NCBI RefSeq assembly: GCF_014518425.1
Contig: NZ_JACVCU010000001.1
Location: forward strand, 1,054,001 to 1,118,000
Length of the DNA: 64,000 bases
Reading direction: 5' to 3'
Source of the DNA: Terrabacter sp. MAHUQ-38
GTDB lineage: Bacteria; Actinomycetota; Actinomycetes; Actinomycetales; Dermatophilaceae
The notes below the pieces were generated by a model. That model worked only from the letters and a program-made list of their open reading frames with translations, had not been told where the DNA came from and searched no databases. A program made the translations under genes and the position numbers. This document shows positions 8,110 through 17,115 of the stretch, piece by piece (position 1 is the first letter of the stretch; each line of letters begins with the position of its first letter).

Positions 8110-11100
8110 ATGAATGCTACAAGTCCCCGAAGGGGACGGAGGGCGGTTGCGGCAACAGCAGCCGCCATCCTCAGCCTGTCCACCCTGGGCGGTGTCCTCG
8201 CGACCCCTGCCCTCGCACACGACGGTGTCGACCACGGCATCGAGCCCGCGCTCGACTGGTCCAACTACGAGAAGATCACGCTCACCAAGGACACGGGGGA
8301 GCCGATCGACCTGGCCGTCCTGCCGGACCGTCGGGTGCTCACCACCGCCCGCAACGGTGACGTACGCCTTGTCGACCCGGACACGGGCGTGACCAAGGTC
8401 GTCAACACCCTGCCCGTCTACAACAACTCCGAGGACGGCCTCCAGACCGTCACGCTCGACCCGGACTTCGCGACGAACAAGTGGGTCTACCTCTACTACG
8501 CGCCGAAGACCATGACGGCGCCCTACCCGACGACGACGCCCTCCGGCTCGGCGCCGAACAGCCTGCCCGCCGGCGCCGACGCCAGCTACTGGGACCAGTG
8601 GAAGGGCTACAACCAGCTGAGCCGCTTCACGTGGGACGACGCCGCCGACAAGATCGACCTGTCGACCGAGCAGGTCATCATCAAGGTCGAGACGCAGCGC
8701 GGCCAGTGCTGCCACGTCGCCGGCGACGTCGACTTCGACGCCGACGGCAACCTCTACCTCTCGACGGGTGACAACACGCCGGCGAGCGCGCCGGGTGCCA
8801 ACGGCTTCGCGCCAAACAACAACACGCCGGGCTTCAACCCCGGCTTCGACTCGCGCCGCGGCGCCGGCAACACGAACGACCTGCGCGGCAAGATCCTGCG
8901 CATCCACCCCGAGGCCGAAGGCGGCTACACGATCCCGCCGGGCAACCTCTTCCCGGAGGGCACGGCCAAGACCCGTCCCGAGATCTTCGTCATGGGGGTG
9001 CGCAACCCGTTCCGCATCGACGTGGACCCGCAGGCGAACTCTGTCACGTGGGGCGACTACGGCCCCGACGCCGGCGCGCCGGACCCGCAGCGTGGCCCGA
9101 TGGGCTACGTCGAGTGGCAGACGACGGCCATCACCAAGCCGATCAACGGCGGCTGGCCGTACTGCACCGCCGACGCGAAGAACTACAACGAGTGGGACTT
9201 CGCCACGGCGACGCCCGGCCCGTTCTTCGACTGCGCAGCCGGCGCCAAGAACAACTCGACGCTCAACACCGGCCTCGCGGTGGTCCCGCCGGCCACCGCG
9301 GCGACGCTCTACTACGGCGACAACAACACCCATCAGCCGTGGCCCGAGCTGACCGACTTCTCGGCGGCCGGCGGCCAGGGCCCGATGGGCGGGCCGGTCT
9401 ACCACTACGACGCCGACAGCACGTCGACGACGAAGTTCCCGGCGTACTGGGACAGCAAGGCGTTCTTCGCGGAGTTCTCCCAGGACTACCTCGCGGTCTT
9501 CGACGTGCAGTGGCCCGACGGACCCGTCGACCACATCACGAACTTCCTGCCCAACGCCGACCTCGAGACGAACGGGCAGCCGATCACCGACAGCCCCATC
9601 GACATCGAGTTCGGCCCGGACGGCTCGCTCTACGTCCTCGACTACGGCGACGGCTTCTTCCGGGCCAACCCCGACGCGGGTCTCTACCGGATCGACTACT
9701 CGCCCGGCAACAAGGCGCCGCAGCCGAAGATCTCGGCGAACCCGATCAGCAGCAGCAGCGCTCCGCTGACCGTGCAGTTCGACGGCAGTGACTCGGTCGA
9801 CCCCGAGGCCGCGGCGCTGACGTTCGAGTGGGACTTCGACGGCAACGGCACGTTCGACGCCACCGGCGCCAAGACGAGCTTCACGTACACCGAGCTCGGC
9901 AGGTACCCGGCCCGCCTGCGCGTCACCGACCCGGAGGGCCGCCGCGGCCTGACGAGCACGTCGATCAGCGTCGGCAACGTCGCCCCCACCGTCACCATCG
10001 CGAACCCGCCGAGCGGCGCGTTCTTCGACTGGGGCCAGGCCGTGCCCTTCAGCGTCACGACTTCCGACCCCGAGGACGGCACCGCAACCGTGTGCCCGCG
10101 CGTCTCGTGGACCTTCGGTCTGGGCCACGACGCGCACGCCCACCCGCTCAGCCAGGGCACCGGATGCCAGTTCGCGATCCCGACCCCGGCCGACGCGACC
10201 CAGCACGGCGAGACCGAGAACATCTTCGGCGTCGTCGTCATCACCTACACCGACAACGGCGCGAACGGCCTGCCCGGTGCGACGACCACCGAGCAGCTCG
10301 TGCTCAACCCGAAGAAGCAGGAGGCCGAGTGGGCCGACGCGACCGAGGGCGTCGAGCTGACGAACGACGACACCGCGAGCGGCCTTCGCAAGGTCACCTC
10401 GTTCGACGCCGGTGACTGGCTGGCCTGGGACCCGGCGAACCTCGTCGGCGTCACAGGAGTGACCACTCGGGCCAGCGGCTCGGGCACCCTGTCACTGCGG
10501 TGGAGCTCGCCGACGGCGACGCCGTTCGGCACGATCGCCGTGGACGGCGCCGGCTGGACGAACGCGACAGCGACGCTCTCGTCCAAGCCCGCCGGCACCG
10601 GCCGCCTGTACGTCACGTCGACGGGCGGGGTCGTGCTCGACTCGCTCGGCTTCGTCGGGGACGGCGGCGCCGACGTCACGCCGCCGGCCGTCTCCGCGAC
10701 GCTGAACCCGGCGGCCCCGAACGGTGCGAACGGGTGGTACACGAGCAACGTCACCGTGACGGTCAACGCGACCGACAACGGCACGGTCGCCTCGCGTCAG
10801 CGGTCCACCGACGGCGGCGCCACGTGGGTCAACGCGAACACGGCGCTGACGATCGCCACCGAGGGCACGACCACCGTGCTATACCGGGCGACCGACAACG
10901 GCGGCAACGTCAGCGAGGTCGGCTCGGTGACGGTCAAGCGCGACACGTCGCAACCCGCGATCGCAGTGTCCGGTGCCACCGACGGCGCGTCCGTCGGCGA
11001 CTCCGGCAACGTGACGTGGACGGCGACGGACGGGGCGAGCGGCATCGACACCGTCTCGGCGCGAGTCGACGGCGCGGCAGTCCCGGCGGACCAGCCGCTG

Positions 11101-11454
11101 GCCCTGTGGAAGCTGACGCTGGGCAGCCACACCCTCGTCGTCACGGCGAAGGACAGGGCCGGACTCGTCCGCACGACCACGACGACGTTCACCACGACGA
11201 CGTCGTTGACCGAGCTGACGAAGCTCACCGAGCGCCTGGCCCGCGAGGGCCTCGTGACGCGGTCCGGGGAGACCCTCCTGGAGAAGCGCCTGCAGCAGGC
11301 CGCGAAGAACGTGGCCGCCGGTCGGAAGGACGCCGCGATCTCCCAGCTCCAGGAGTTCGTCGTGCTCGCGAAGTCGGCCGCCAACGTGTCCGACACCACG
11401 GCATCGGCTGCGCTGCAGCGCGACGCCGACGCGGTCATCGCCTCGCTGCGCTGA
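8110..11454 (+). CDS. Secreted PQQ-type sugar dehydrogenase with PKD, CBM6-like, Ig-like and FIMAH-like modules
   Basis: 1114 residues. A Sec signal peptide ends at ATPALA (about residue 36). The catalytic part (about 45-530) is a glucose/sorbosone dehydrogenase-like beta-propeller (DFDADGNLYLSTGD, GVRNPFRIDVDP, PIDIEFGPDGSLYVLDYGDG). It is followed by a PKD domain (about 535-625), a mixed beta region, a CBM6-like carbohydrate-binding stretch (about 730-855), Ig-like repeats (about 856-1030) and a C-terminal helical FIMAH-like domain (about 1031-1114). The family oxidises sugars with PQQ; the electron acceptor and whether PQQ is bound are not visible. It probably works on a polymer or glycoside outside the cell, alongside the Tat-exported isomerase. 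Confidence 0.85.
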   Translation: MNATSPRRGRRAVAATAAAILSLSTLGGVLATPALAHDGVDHGIEPALDWSNYEKITLTKDTGEPIDLAVLPDRRVLTTARNGDVRLVDPDTGVTKVVNTLPVYNNSEDGLQTVTLDPDFATNKWVYLYYAPKTMTAPYPTTTPSGSAPNSLPAGADASYWDQWKGYNQLSRFTWDDAADKIDLSTEQVIIKVETQRGQCCHVAGDVDFDADGNLYLSTGDNTPASAPGANGFAPNNNTPGFNPGFDSRRGAGNTNDLRGKILRIHPEAEGGYTIPPGNLFPEGTAKTRPEIFVMGVRNPFRIDVDPQANSVTWGDYGPDAGAPDPQRGPMGYVEWQTTAITKPINGGWPYCTADAKNYNEWDFATATPGPFFDCAAGAKNNSTLNTGLAVVPPATAATLYYGDNNTHQPWPELTDFSAAGGQGPMGGPVYHYDADSTSTTKFPAYWDSKAFFAEFSQDYLAVFDVQWPDGPVDHITNFLPNADLETNGQPITDSPIDIEFGPDGSLYVLDYGDGFFRANPDAGLYRIDYSPGNKAPQPKISANPISSSSAPLTVQFDGSDSVDPEAAALTFEWDFDGNGTFDATGAKTSFTYTELGRYPARLRVTDPEGRRGLTSTSISVGNVAPTVTIANPPSGAFFDWGQAVPFSVTTSDPEDGTATVCPRVSWTFGLGHDAHAHPLSQGTGCQFAIPTPADATQHGETENIFGVVVITYTDNGANGLPGATTTEQLVLNPKKQEAEWADATEGVELTNDDTASGLRKVTSFDAGDWLAWDPANLVGVTGVTTRASGSGTLSLRWSSPTATPFGTIAVDGAGWTNATATLSSKPAGTGRLYVTSTGGVVLDSLGFVGDGGADVTPPAVSATLNPAAPNGANGWYTSNVTVTVNATDNGTVASRQRSTDGGATWVNANTALTIATEGTTTVLYRATDNGGNVSEVGSVTVKRDTSQPAIAVSGATDGASVGDSGNVTWTATDGASGIDTVSARVDGAAVPADQPLALWKLTLGSHTLVVTAKDRAGLVRTTTTTFTTTTSLTELTKLTERLAREGLVTRSGETLLEKRLQQAAKNVAAGRKDAAISQLQEFVVLAKSAANVSDTTASAALQRDADAVIASLR

Positions 11455-11461
11455 CCGTCCC

Positions 11462-11504
11462 GGTGCCCGGCGGTGGGATGCCTCCGTCCCGCCGCCGGGC
11501 CACC
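11462..11504 (+). terminator. GC-rich hairpin before the ebo-like operon
   Basis: GGTGCCCGGCGGTGGGA (11462-11478) pairs with TCCCGCCGCCGGGCCACC (11487-11504) across an 8-base loop, with one mismatch and one bulge. Its place right after a stop codon and before a new gene set suggests a terminator. Confidence 0.6.
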
Positions 11505-11539
11505 GGCCCCACCACCTGATCCGACGAGGAGAACGAGAC

Positions 11540-12685
11540 ATGACCGACGTACGAACCGGACTGTGGCTGGTCGGCGCGCGTGGCTCGGTGGCCACGACAG
11601 TGGCGACCGGCCTGGCGCTCATCACGGCGGGCGGTGCCGGGACCGACGGCCTCGTCACCGAACAGGGCGAGCTCGCCGGCCTCGGCCTAGTCGCCCTCGA
11701 CGGCCTCGTCATCGGCGGGCACGACGTCACGGAGGTGCCGCTGGCCAAGCGGGCGGCCCAGCTCGCCGAGGCCGGGGTCATCCCGCACGATGCACTCCGG
11801 CTCGTGTCGGACCACCTGGACCGCGACTGCGCCCGTATCCGCATCGGCCATCGGGAGGGCGCCGAGCCCCAGCAGGATGCCGTCGAGCGTCTCGCCGCCG
11901 ACATCCGCGCCTTCGCGGAGGCCGAGTCGCTGGCGCGGGTCGTCGTCGTCAACGTCAGCTCGACCGAGCCGGTCGTGGACGCCGACCCAGCACACGAGTC
12001 GCTCGAGGCTCTCGAAAGCGCTTGGGCCGCAGGCGAGTCCCCGTTACCACCGAGCTCGGTCTACGCCGCGGCCGCGTGCGCCGCCGGTGCAGCCTTCATC
12101 GACTTCACCCCCTCGACGGGTGCCCGCCTCCCGGCCCTCGCCGAGCTGGCCGAGCGCCACGGCGTGCCGTGGGGCGGCAGCGACGGCAAGACCGGCGAGA
12201 CGCTCGTGAAGTCGGTCCTCGCGCCGATGTTCGCCGCACGCTCGCTCCGGGTCCGCTCGTGGGCCGGCACGAACCTCCTCGGCGGCGGAGACGGCGCCAC
12301 CCTCGCCGACCCGCACGCCATGGAGAGCAAGGCGCGCAGCAAAGCACGGGGCCTCGAGGCGATGCTCGGCCACCCCGTCGACGGGCCCGTCCACATCGAC
12401 AACATCGCCGACCTCGGCGACTGGAAGACGGCGTGGGACCACCTCACCTTCTCGGGCTTCCTCGGCACGCGCATGTCGATGCAGTTCACCTGGCAGGGGT
12501 GCGACTCGAGCCTTGCCGCGCCGCTCGTCATCGATCTCGCCCGGCTCGCCGACCTCGCGCTGCGACGGGGTGAGGTCGGCCCGCTGCCCGCACTCGGCTT
12601 CTTCTTCAAGGACCCCGTCGGCTCGGACGAGCACCGGCTCTTCGAGCAGCACCGAGCCCTGACGGAGTGGGCGACGGCGTCGTGA
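11540..12685 (+). CDS. Inositol-3-phosphate synthase family protein
   Basis: 381 residues. The NAD-binding start GLWLVGARGSVATT and the family motifs FIDFTPSTG, GSDGKTGET and NLLGGGDGATL are present, as is the SKARSK segment that carries the paired active-site lysines of myo-inositol-1-phosphate synthases. Real synthase chemistry (glucose-6-phosphate to inositol-3-phosphate) therefore looks possible. GAGGAGA lies before the ATG at 11540. It opens a run of eight same-strand genes that resembles the ebo metabolite cluster, and its stop overlaps the UbiA gene. It could instead make a different cyclitol from a related sugar phosphate. Confidence 0.9.
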   Translation: MTDVRTGLWLVGARGSVATTVATGLALITAGGAGTDGLVTEQGELAGLGLVALDGLVIGGHDVTEVPLAKRAAQLAEAGVIPHDALRLVSDHLDRDCARIRIGHREGAEPQQDAVERLAADIRAFAEAESLARVVVVNVSSTEPVVDADPAHESLEALESAWAAGESPLPPSSVYAAAACAAGAAFIDFTPSTGARLPALAELAERHGVPWGGSDGKTGETLVKSVLAPMFAARSLRVRSWAGTNLLGGGDGATLADPHAMESKARSKARGLEAMLGHPVDGPVHIDNIADLGDWKTAWDHLTFSGFLGTRMSMQFTWQGCDSSLAAPLVIDLARLADLALRRGEVGPLPALGFFFKDPVGSDEHRLFEQHRALTEWATAS

Positions 12686-13569
12686 CCGGGCTACGCGACC
12701 TCGTCGAGCTGGTGCGGGCACCGGCCGCCCTGACAGTGCCCGGCGACACGCTGGCCGGCGCCGCGAGCGCATGCTGGCCCGCCGGCATCCGTTCGGCGGC
12801 GCTGCCCGTCGCCTCGACGTGCCTCTACTGGGCGGGCATGGCGCTCAACGACTGGGCGGACCGGAAGATCGACGCGGTCGAGCGCCCCGAGCGGCCGATC
12901 CCCTCGGGTCGCGTGCCCGCGTCGACGGCCCTCGCCGTCGCGGGCGGCCTCACGGCAGCCGGGGTCGCGGTCGCGGCCGTCGCAGGCGGTCGCCGGTCCG
13001 CTGCAACCGCCGCGGTCCTCGCCGCGGCGGTGTGGGCGTACGACCTCTCCCCGAAGCAGGGACCGCTGAGCGTCGCGACGATGGCCTCGACGCGTGGCCT
13101 CGACGTGCTCCTGGGGGCGAGCACGGGCGGCGGAGCAGGCCTGCGCCGCGCCGCCGCGCCGGCCGCGCTCGTAGCCCTGCACACCGCCGGTGTGACCGCC
13201 CTGAGCCGCGGGGAGGTGCACGGCGGCTCGACGGTCGTGGCCCGGGCGTGCGTTGCGGCCACGACCGTGGTCGCGACCGCCTCGACCCTGCGGCCCAGCG
13301 CACGACGTGGGCCCGGCGGAGGCCTCGGCGCCGCCGTCTCGGTCGCCCTCACCGGGTGGTATGCCGTCAGCGTCGTCCGTGCCCAGCTGGCCGCCGCGCG
13401 CACTCCGGACGCGACGACGGTCCGCCGGGCCACCGGCGCCGGTATCCGCGGTCTCGTGCCACTCCAGGGTGCAGCGCTCGCGGCCGCCGGTCACTCCGGC
13501 CTCGCCCTGGGCCTCGCGGCGTCGGCCCCGGCCGGCGCGTACGCGATGAAGCGGGTGTCGGCGACATGA
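12682..13569 (+). CDS. UbiA-family prenyltransferase (SCO3242/EboC-like)
   Basis: 295 residues from the GTG in a GTGA overlap; an in-frame GTG at 12667 would add five residues. It has about 7-9 hydrophobic segments. The UbiA metal motif appears as NDWADRKIDAVERPERPIPSGR (shown by its Asn-Asp, Asp and Asp residues near 54-64), and YDLSPKQ resembles the second Asp motif. UbiA enzymes transfer an isoprenoid chain to a polar acceptor in the membrane. Being sandwiched between a cyclitol synthase and EboA/EboB/EboE relatives points to prenylation of a cluster-specific metabolite (inferred). It overlaps the next gene by ATGA. Confidence 0.88.
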   Translation: MTGLRDLVELVRAPAALTVPGDTLAGAASACWPAGIRSAALPVASTCLYWAGMALNDWADRKIDAVERPERPIPSGRVPASTALAVAGGLTAAGVAVAAVAGGRRSAATAAVLAAAVWAYDLSPKQGPLSVATMASTRGLDVLLGASTGGGAGLRRAAAPAALVALHTAGVTALSRGEVHGGSTVVARACVAATTVVATASTLRPSARRGPGGGLGAAVSVALTGWYAVSVVRAQLAAARTPDATTVRRATGAGIRGLVPLQGAALAAAGHSGLALGLAASAPAGAYAMKRVSAT

Positions 13570-14447
13570 GCCTGCGCTTCGGCTACGGCCTCAACGGCTT
13601 CACAGACCATCGCCTGGAGGACGCGCTCGCCCTCCTCGCCGACCTCGGCTACGACGGTGTCGCACTGACCCTCGACCATGCGCACCTCGACCCGTTCGCG
13701 CACGACCTGTCCGCGCGTGTCGCCCGGGTCGCGGCCCTGCTCGCCCGCCACCGCCTCGGCGTCGTCGTCGAGACGGGCGCCCGGTACGTCCTGGACCCGC
13801 GCCGCAAGCACGAGCCGACGCTCGTCTCCGACTCGGGCCGGGAGCGACGGATCGACCTGCTGGAGGGGGCAATTCGTGTGGCGGCAGAGGTCGGCTCGCC
13901 TGCGGTGTCGTTCTGGAGCGGGATCGCGCCGCGTGCCGTCTCCCGCGCGGAGCTGTGGTCGCGCGTCGAGGACGGTGTCGCTGCCCTGCTCCCGGTCGCC
14001 GAGGCGGACGGCGTCGACCTCGCTCTCGAGCCGGAACCCGGGATGTTCGTCGAGAGGATCTCCGACGTGGTCGAGCTGCGCCGCCGGCTCGGAGACCCTG
14101 ACCGGCTGCGGCTCACCGTCGACGTGGGTCACCTGCGCTGCACGGAGGACGCCGAGCCGGCGGCCTGTGTGCTCGGCGCCGGCGACCTCGTCGCCAACGT
14201 GCAGATCGACGACATGCGCCGCGGCGTTCACGAGCACCTGCCGCTCGGCGAGGGTGAGGTCGACTTCCCACCGGTGCTCGCAGCGCTCGCGGCCGTCGAG
14301 TTCGGCGGGCTCGTCGCGGTCGAGCTGCCGCGGCACTCGCACGCCGCCCCGACGCTCGCCGCATCGAGCCTCGAGTTCCTGCGTGACGCCGAACGGCGTG
14401 CGCAGGCCGCATCCGACACGCGACGACCCCAGGAGGTGGCCCGATGA
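13566..14447 (+). CDS. TIM-barrel sugar phosphate isomerase/epimerase, ebo-like cluster
   Basis: 293 residues, an AP-endonuclease-2 type TIM barrel: GYGLNGFTDH at the start, DGVALTLDHAHLDP, VVETGARYVLDP, LALEPEPGMF (metal-ligand Glu), LTVDVGHLRC (Asp and His) and NVQIDDM. The EPEPG segment is shared with the EboE gene three positions downstream, suggesting related active sites. It overlaps both neighbours (ATGA at each end), so it is fully embedded in the operon. The substrate is unknown; a phosphorylated cyclitol or keto-sugar is the natural guess. Confidence 0.87.
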   Translation: MSLRFGYGLNGFTDHRLEDALALLADLGYDGVALTLDHAHLDPFAHDLSARVARVAALLARHRLGVVVETGARYVLDPRRKHEPTLVSDSGRERRIDLLEGAIRVAAEVGSPAVSFWSGIAPRAVSRAELWSRVEDGVAALLPVAEADGVDLALEPEPGMFVERISDVVELRRRLGDPDRLRLTVDVGHLRCTEDAEPAACVLGAGDLVANVQIDDMRRGVHEHLPLGEGEVDFPPVLAALAAVEFGGLVAVELPRHSHAAPTLAASSLEFLRDAERRAQAASDTRRPQEVAR

Positions 14448-15043
14448 GTGCCTCCACGACGGACGACGCGCTCGCGCAGGTCGCGAGCGATCCCGACTCC
14501 GTCGAGCGCCACTTCGCGGCCGCCGCTCGGGTCGCGGCGCGGGAGGGACGCGACGGCGACGCCGCCCGCGAGGCCCTGCTCCTGGCGCTGCCGGGCCGGG
14601 CTGCCGAGGTCGTCACCCGGCTCACCCACCTCTACGCGCACGGCGACGCCGCCGAGCGCCGGGCCGTGCTCCTCGCCCTGCCGGCGCTCGACGCTCCCGA
14701 CCGGTCCTCACCGATCGCCGACGCCGCGCTGCCCATCGTGCGAGATGCCCTGCGCACCAACGACACCCGCCTCGTCACCGCCGCCGTTGGTCCATACGCC
14801 GCCGCCCACCTCGACGACGACGCGTGGCGCCAGGCGGTGCTCAAGGTGCTCTTCACCGGCATCCCGGTGGAAAACGTCGCCGGCCTCGCCGAACGCGCGG
14901 ACGGCGAGCTGGCCCGCATGGTGGGCGACTACGCCGCAGAGCGCGAGGCCGCCGGACGCGTCGTCCCACCGGACGCCCGCACCGTGCTCGCCCTGGCCCG
15001 GTCCCAGCATCCGCCCGTCACCCGTCCCGCCCGAGCCGACTGA
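14444..15043 (+). CDS. eboA: EboA domain-containing protein
   Basis: 199 residues, Ala-rich and predicted mostly helical. The pattern HFAAAARVAARE, then NDTRLVTAAVGPYAAAHLDDDAWRQAVLKVLFTGIP and ARMVGDYAAEREAAGR, matches EboA proteins of the ebo cluster, which have no assigned catalytic activity. In cyanobacteria the cluster is needed to move scytonemin precursors to the periplasm. The gene overlaps the previous one by 4 bases and is 9 bases from the TatD gene. Assignment rests on the helical pattern and the flanking genes. Confidence 0.82.
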   Translation: MSASTTDDALAQVASDPDSVERHFAAAARVAAREGRDGDAAREALLLALPGRAAEVVTRLTHLYAHGDAAERRAVLLALPALDAPDRSSPIADAALPIVRDALRTNDTRLVTAAVGPYAAAHLDDDAWRQAVLKVLFTGIPVENVAGLAERADGELARMVGDYAAEREAAGRVVPPDARTVLALARSQHPPVTRPARAD

Positions 15044-15052
15044 GGAGCCGCC

Positions 15053-15922
15053 GTGCGCATCTTCGACCCCCACATCCACATGACCTCCCGCACGACCGAC
15101 GACTACCAGCGCATGCACGCCGCCGGGATCCGCGCCGTCGTGGAACCGTCGTTCTGGCTCGGCCAGCCTCGCACCAGCCTCGGGTCGTTCTGCGACTACT
15201 TCGACTCGCTGCTCGGCTGGGAGCCGTTCCGCGCGTCGCAGTACGGCATCGCGCACCACGCGACGATCGGCCTCAACCCGAAGGAGGCCAACGACGCCCG
15301 CTGCCGCGAGGTGCTCGACGTGCTGCCGCGCTACCTCGCCAAGGACCGTGTCGTCGCGGTCGGCGAGCTCGGCTACGACTCGATGACGCCCGAGGAGGAC
15401 GCCGTCTTCGCCGCGCAGCTCGAGCTCGCCGCCGAGCACGAGCTGCCCGCCCTCGTGCACACACCGCACCGCGACAAGCTCGCCGGCACCCGCCGCACCC
15501 TCGACGTCGTCAGCGAGTCGGCCCTCGAACCCGGCGCCGTCCTCGTCGACCACCTCAACGAGATGACGGTCGGGGTCGTGGCCGAGTCAGGCGCCTGGAT
15601 GGGCTTCTCGGTCTACCCCGACACGAAGATGGACGAGCACCGCATGGTCGAGATCCTGCGCCGCTTCGGGCTCGACCGGATGATCGTCAACTCGGCCGCC
15701 GACTGGGGCAACAGCGACCCGCTCAAGACGGTGCGCGTGGCCGAGGCCATGCTCGCGGCCGGCTACACCGACGACGACGTCGACCGCGTGCTGTGGCGCA
15801 ACCCCGTGGAGTTCTTCGCCCAGAGCGGCCGCCTCGAGCTGCCCGACACGGAGGCGCCCGAGCTCGTCGGCGCTGGTGCGACCTTCATGGGCAACTCCGT
15901 GCTGCGCGGTGCGAGGGACTGA
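15053..15922 (+). CDS. TatD family hydrolase (EboB-like)
   Basis: 289 residues from a GTG. The metal-binding HxH of the amidohydrolase superfamily is DPHIH (H7, H9). Further ligands are likely in VGELGYD (Glu), VHTPHRDK (His), VDHLNEMT (His) and NSAADWG (Asp). TatD-type enzymes use two divalent metals to hydrolyse phosphoesters or related bonds. The position between EboA and EboE matches EboB in known ebo clusters, where a hydrolase acts on an unidentified metabolite. It ends 2 bases before the EboE start. Confidence 0.88.
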   Translation: MRIFDPHIHMTSRTTDDYQRMHAAGIRAVVEPSFWLGQPRTSLGSFCDYFDSLLGWEPFRASQYGIAHHATIGLNPKEANDARCREVLDVLPRYLAKDRVVAVGELGYDSMTPEEDAVFAAQLELAAEHELPALVHTPHRDKLAGTRRTLDVVSESALEPGAVLVDHLNEMTVGVVAESGAWMGFSVYPDTKMDEHRMVEILRRFGLDRMIVNSAADWGNSDPLKTVRVAEAMLAAGYTDDDVDRVLWRNPVEFFAQSGRLELPDTEAPELVGAGATFMGNSVLRGARD

Positions 15923-15924
15923 CA

Positions 15925-17115
15925 GTGCGCCTGCTCCACGCCGACGGCCAGACCGTCCACGTCGCGTACTGCACCAACGTCCACCCGGGTGAGGACCTCG
16001 ACACGATCATCGGGCAGCTCGACCGCTTCGCCGTGCCCGTACGTCGCCACCTCGGAGCCGACGCGCTCGGCCTCGGCCTGTGGCTCAGTGCGCCGGTCGC
16101 GCGCGAGCTGGCGCGCGACCCGCGGCAGGTCGACCGGCTCCGCACCGCGCTGGACGCGCGCGCCCTCGAGGTCGTCACGCTCAACGGCTTCCCGTACCGC
16201 GGCTTCCAGGACGAGGTCGTCAAGCACCGGGTGTACCACCCCGACTGGACCGAGCCGTCGCGCCTGACGTACACGACTGACCTCACCGAGGTGCTCGCGC
16301 GGCTGCTGCCCGACGACGCCGCCCGCGGCAGCATCTCGACCCTTCCGCTCGGCTGGCGGCACCCGTGGTTCGGTGACCGGCAGGTCCTCGCGGCCGAGCA
16401 GTTCGACCGGCTCGCCGACCACCTCCACGCCCTGCGAGACCGCACCGGACGCGAGATCCGGGTCGGCGTCGAGCCGGAGCCCGGCTGCGTCATCGAGACG
16501 ACGACCGAGCTCGTCGACCGGATGGCCGGCTGGGACGGGGAGGTGCTCGGCGTGTGCCTCGACCTGTGCCACCTCGCCGTCGGTTTCGAGGACGCCGACG
16601 TCGCGGTGCGGCGCCTGTCCGCCGCCGGCCGCCGCGTCGTCAAGGCGCAGGTGTCCGCAGCGCTCCACGTCGAGCACCCCGCCGACGACGCGACCCGCGG
16701 CGCCCTCGGCGCCTTCGACGAGGACCGGTTCCTGCACCAGGTGCGTGCCTGCGGCGACCACGGCCAGCTCCGCGGGCGCGACGACCTCGGCGAGGCGCTC
16801 GGCGGGCGCCGACCGCTCGACCCGGCGCCCGGTGGGACCGAGCGACCGTGGCGCGTCCACTTCCACGTGCCGCTCGGGCACGCCCCTGAGCCGCCGCTCG
16901 CGGCCACGACTGCTGACCTGCGCGCGTCGCTCGGCGTCCTCGTCGGTGGCGACACGGCGCTGACCGACCACCTCGAGGTCGAGACCTACACGTGGTCGGT
17001 CGTGCCCGAAGCGGTCCGTCCCACCGACGACGCGGCCCTCGCGGTGAGCATCGCCGGCGAACTGGCCTGGCTGCGCGACACCCTCATCGACCTCGGACTC
17101 AAGGAGCCCGCATGA
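15925..17115 (+). CDS. eboE: Metabolite traffic protein EboE (TIM barrel)
   Basis: 396 residues from the GTG at 15925. Characteristic stretches are AYCTNVHPGEDLDTI near the N-terminus, VVTLNGFPYRGFQDEVVK, STLPLGWRH, VGVEPEPGCVIETT, GVCLDLCHLAVGF and KAQVSAALHV, plus the late HFHVPLGH. These fit EboE, a xylose-isomerase-like barrel found in ebo clusters. Such proteins are genetically linked to export of a metabolite precursor, but the reaction is unproven. Its stop overlaps the next gene by ATGA. This is the best single marker that the operon is ebo-related. Confidence 0.88.
   Translation: MRLLHADGQTVHVAYCTNVHPGEDLDTIIGQLDRFAVPVRRHLGADALGLGLWLSAPVARELARDPRQVDRLRTALDARALEVVTLNGFPYRGFQDEVVKHRVYHPDWTEPSRLTYTTDLTEVLARLLPDDAARGSISTLPLGWRHPWFGDRQVLAAEQFDRLADHLHALRDRTGREIRVGVEPEPGCVIETTTELVDRMAGWDGEVLGVCLDLCHLAVGFEDADVAVRRLSAAGRRVVKAQVSAALHVEHPADDATRGALGAFDEDRFLHQVRACGDHGQLRGRDDLGEALGGRRPLDPAPGGTERPWRVHFHVPLGHAPEPPLAATTADLRASLGVLVGGDTALTDHLEVETYTWSVVPEAVRPTDDAALAVSIAGELAWLRDTLIDLGLKEPA

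Noticed and set aside
7978-10206. 742-codon minus-strand frame opposite the PQQ-type gene
   Set aside because: It has no recognisable motif and mirrors a well-supported secreted protein on the plus strand.
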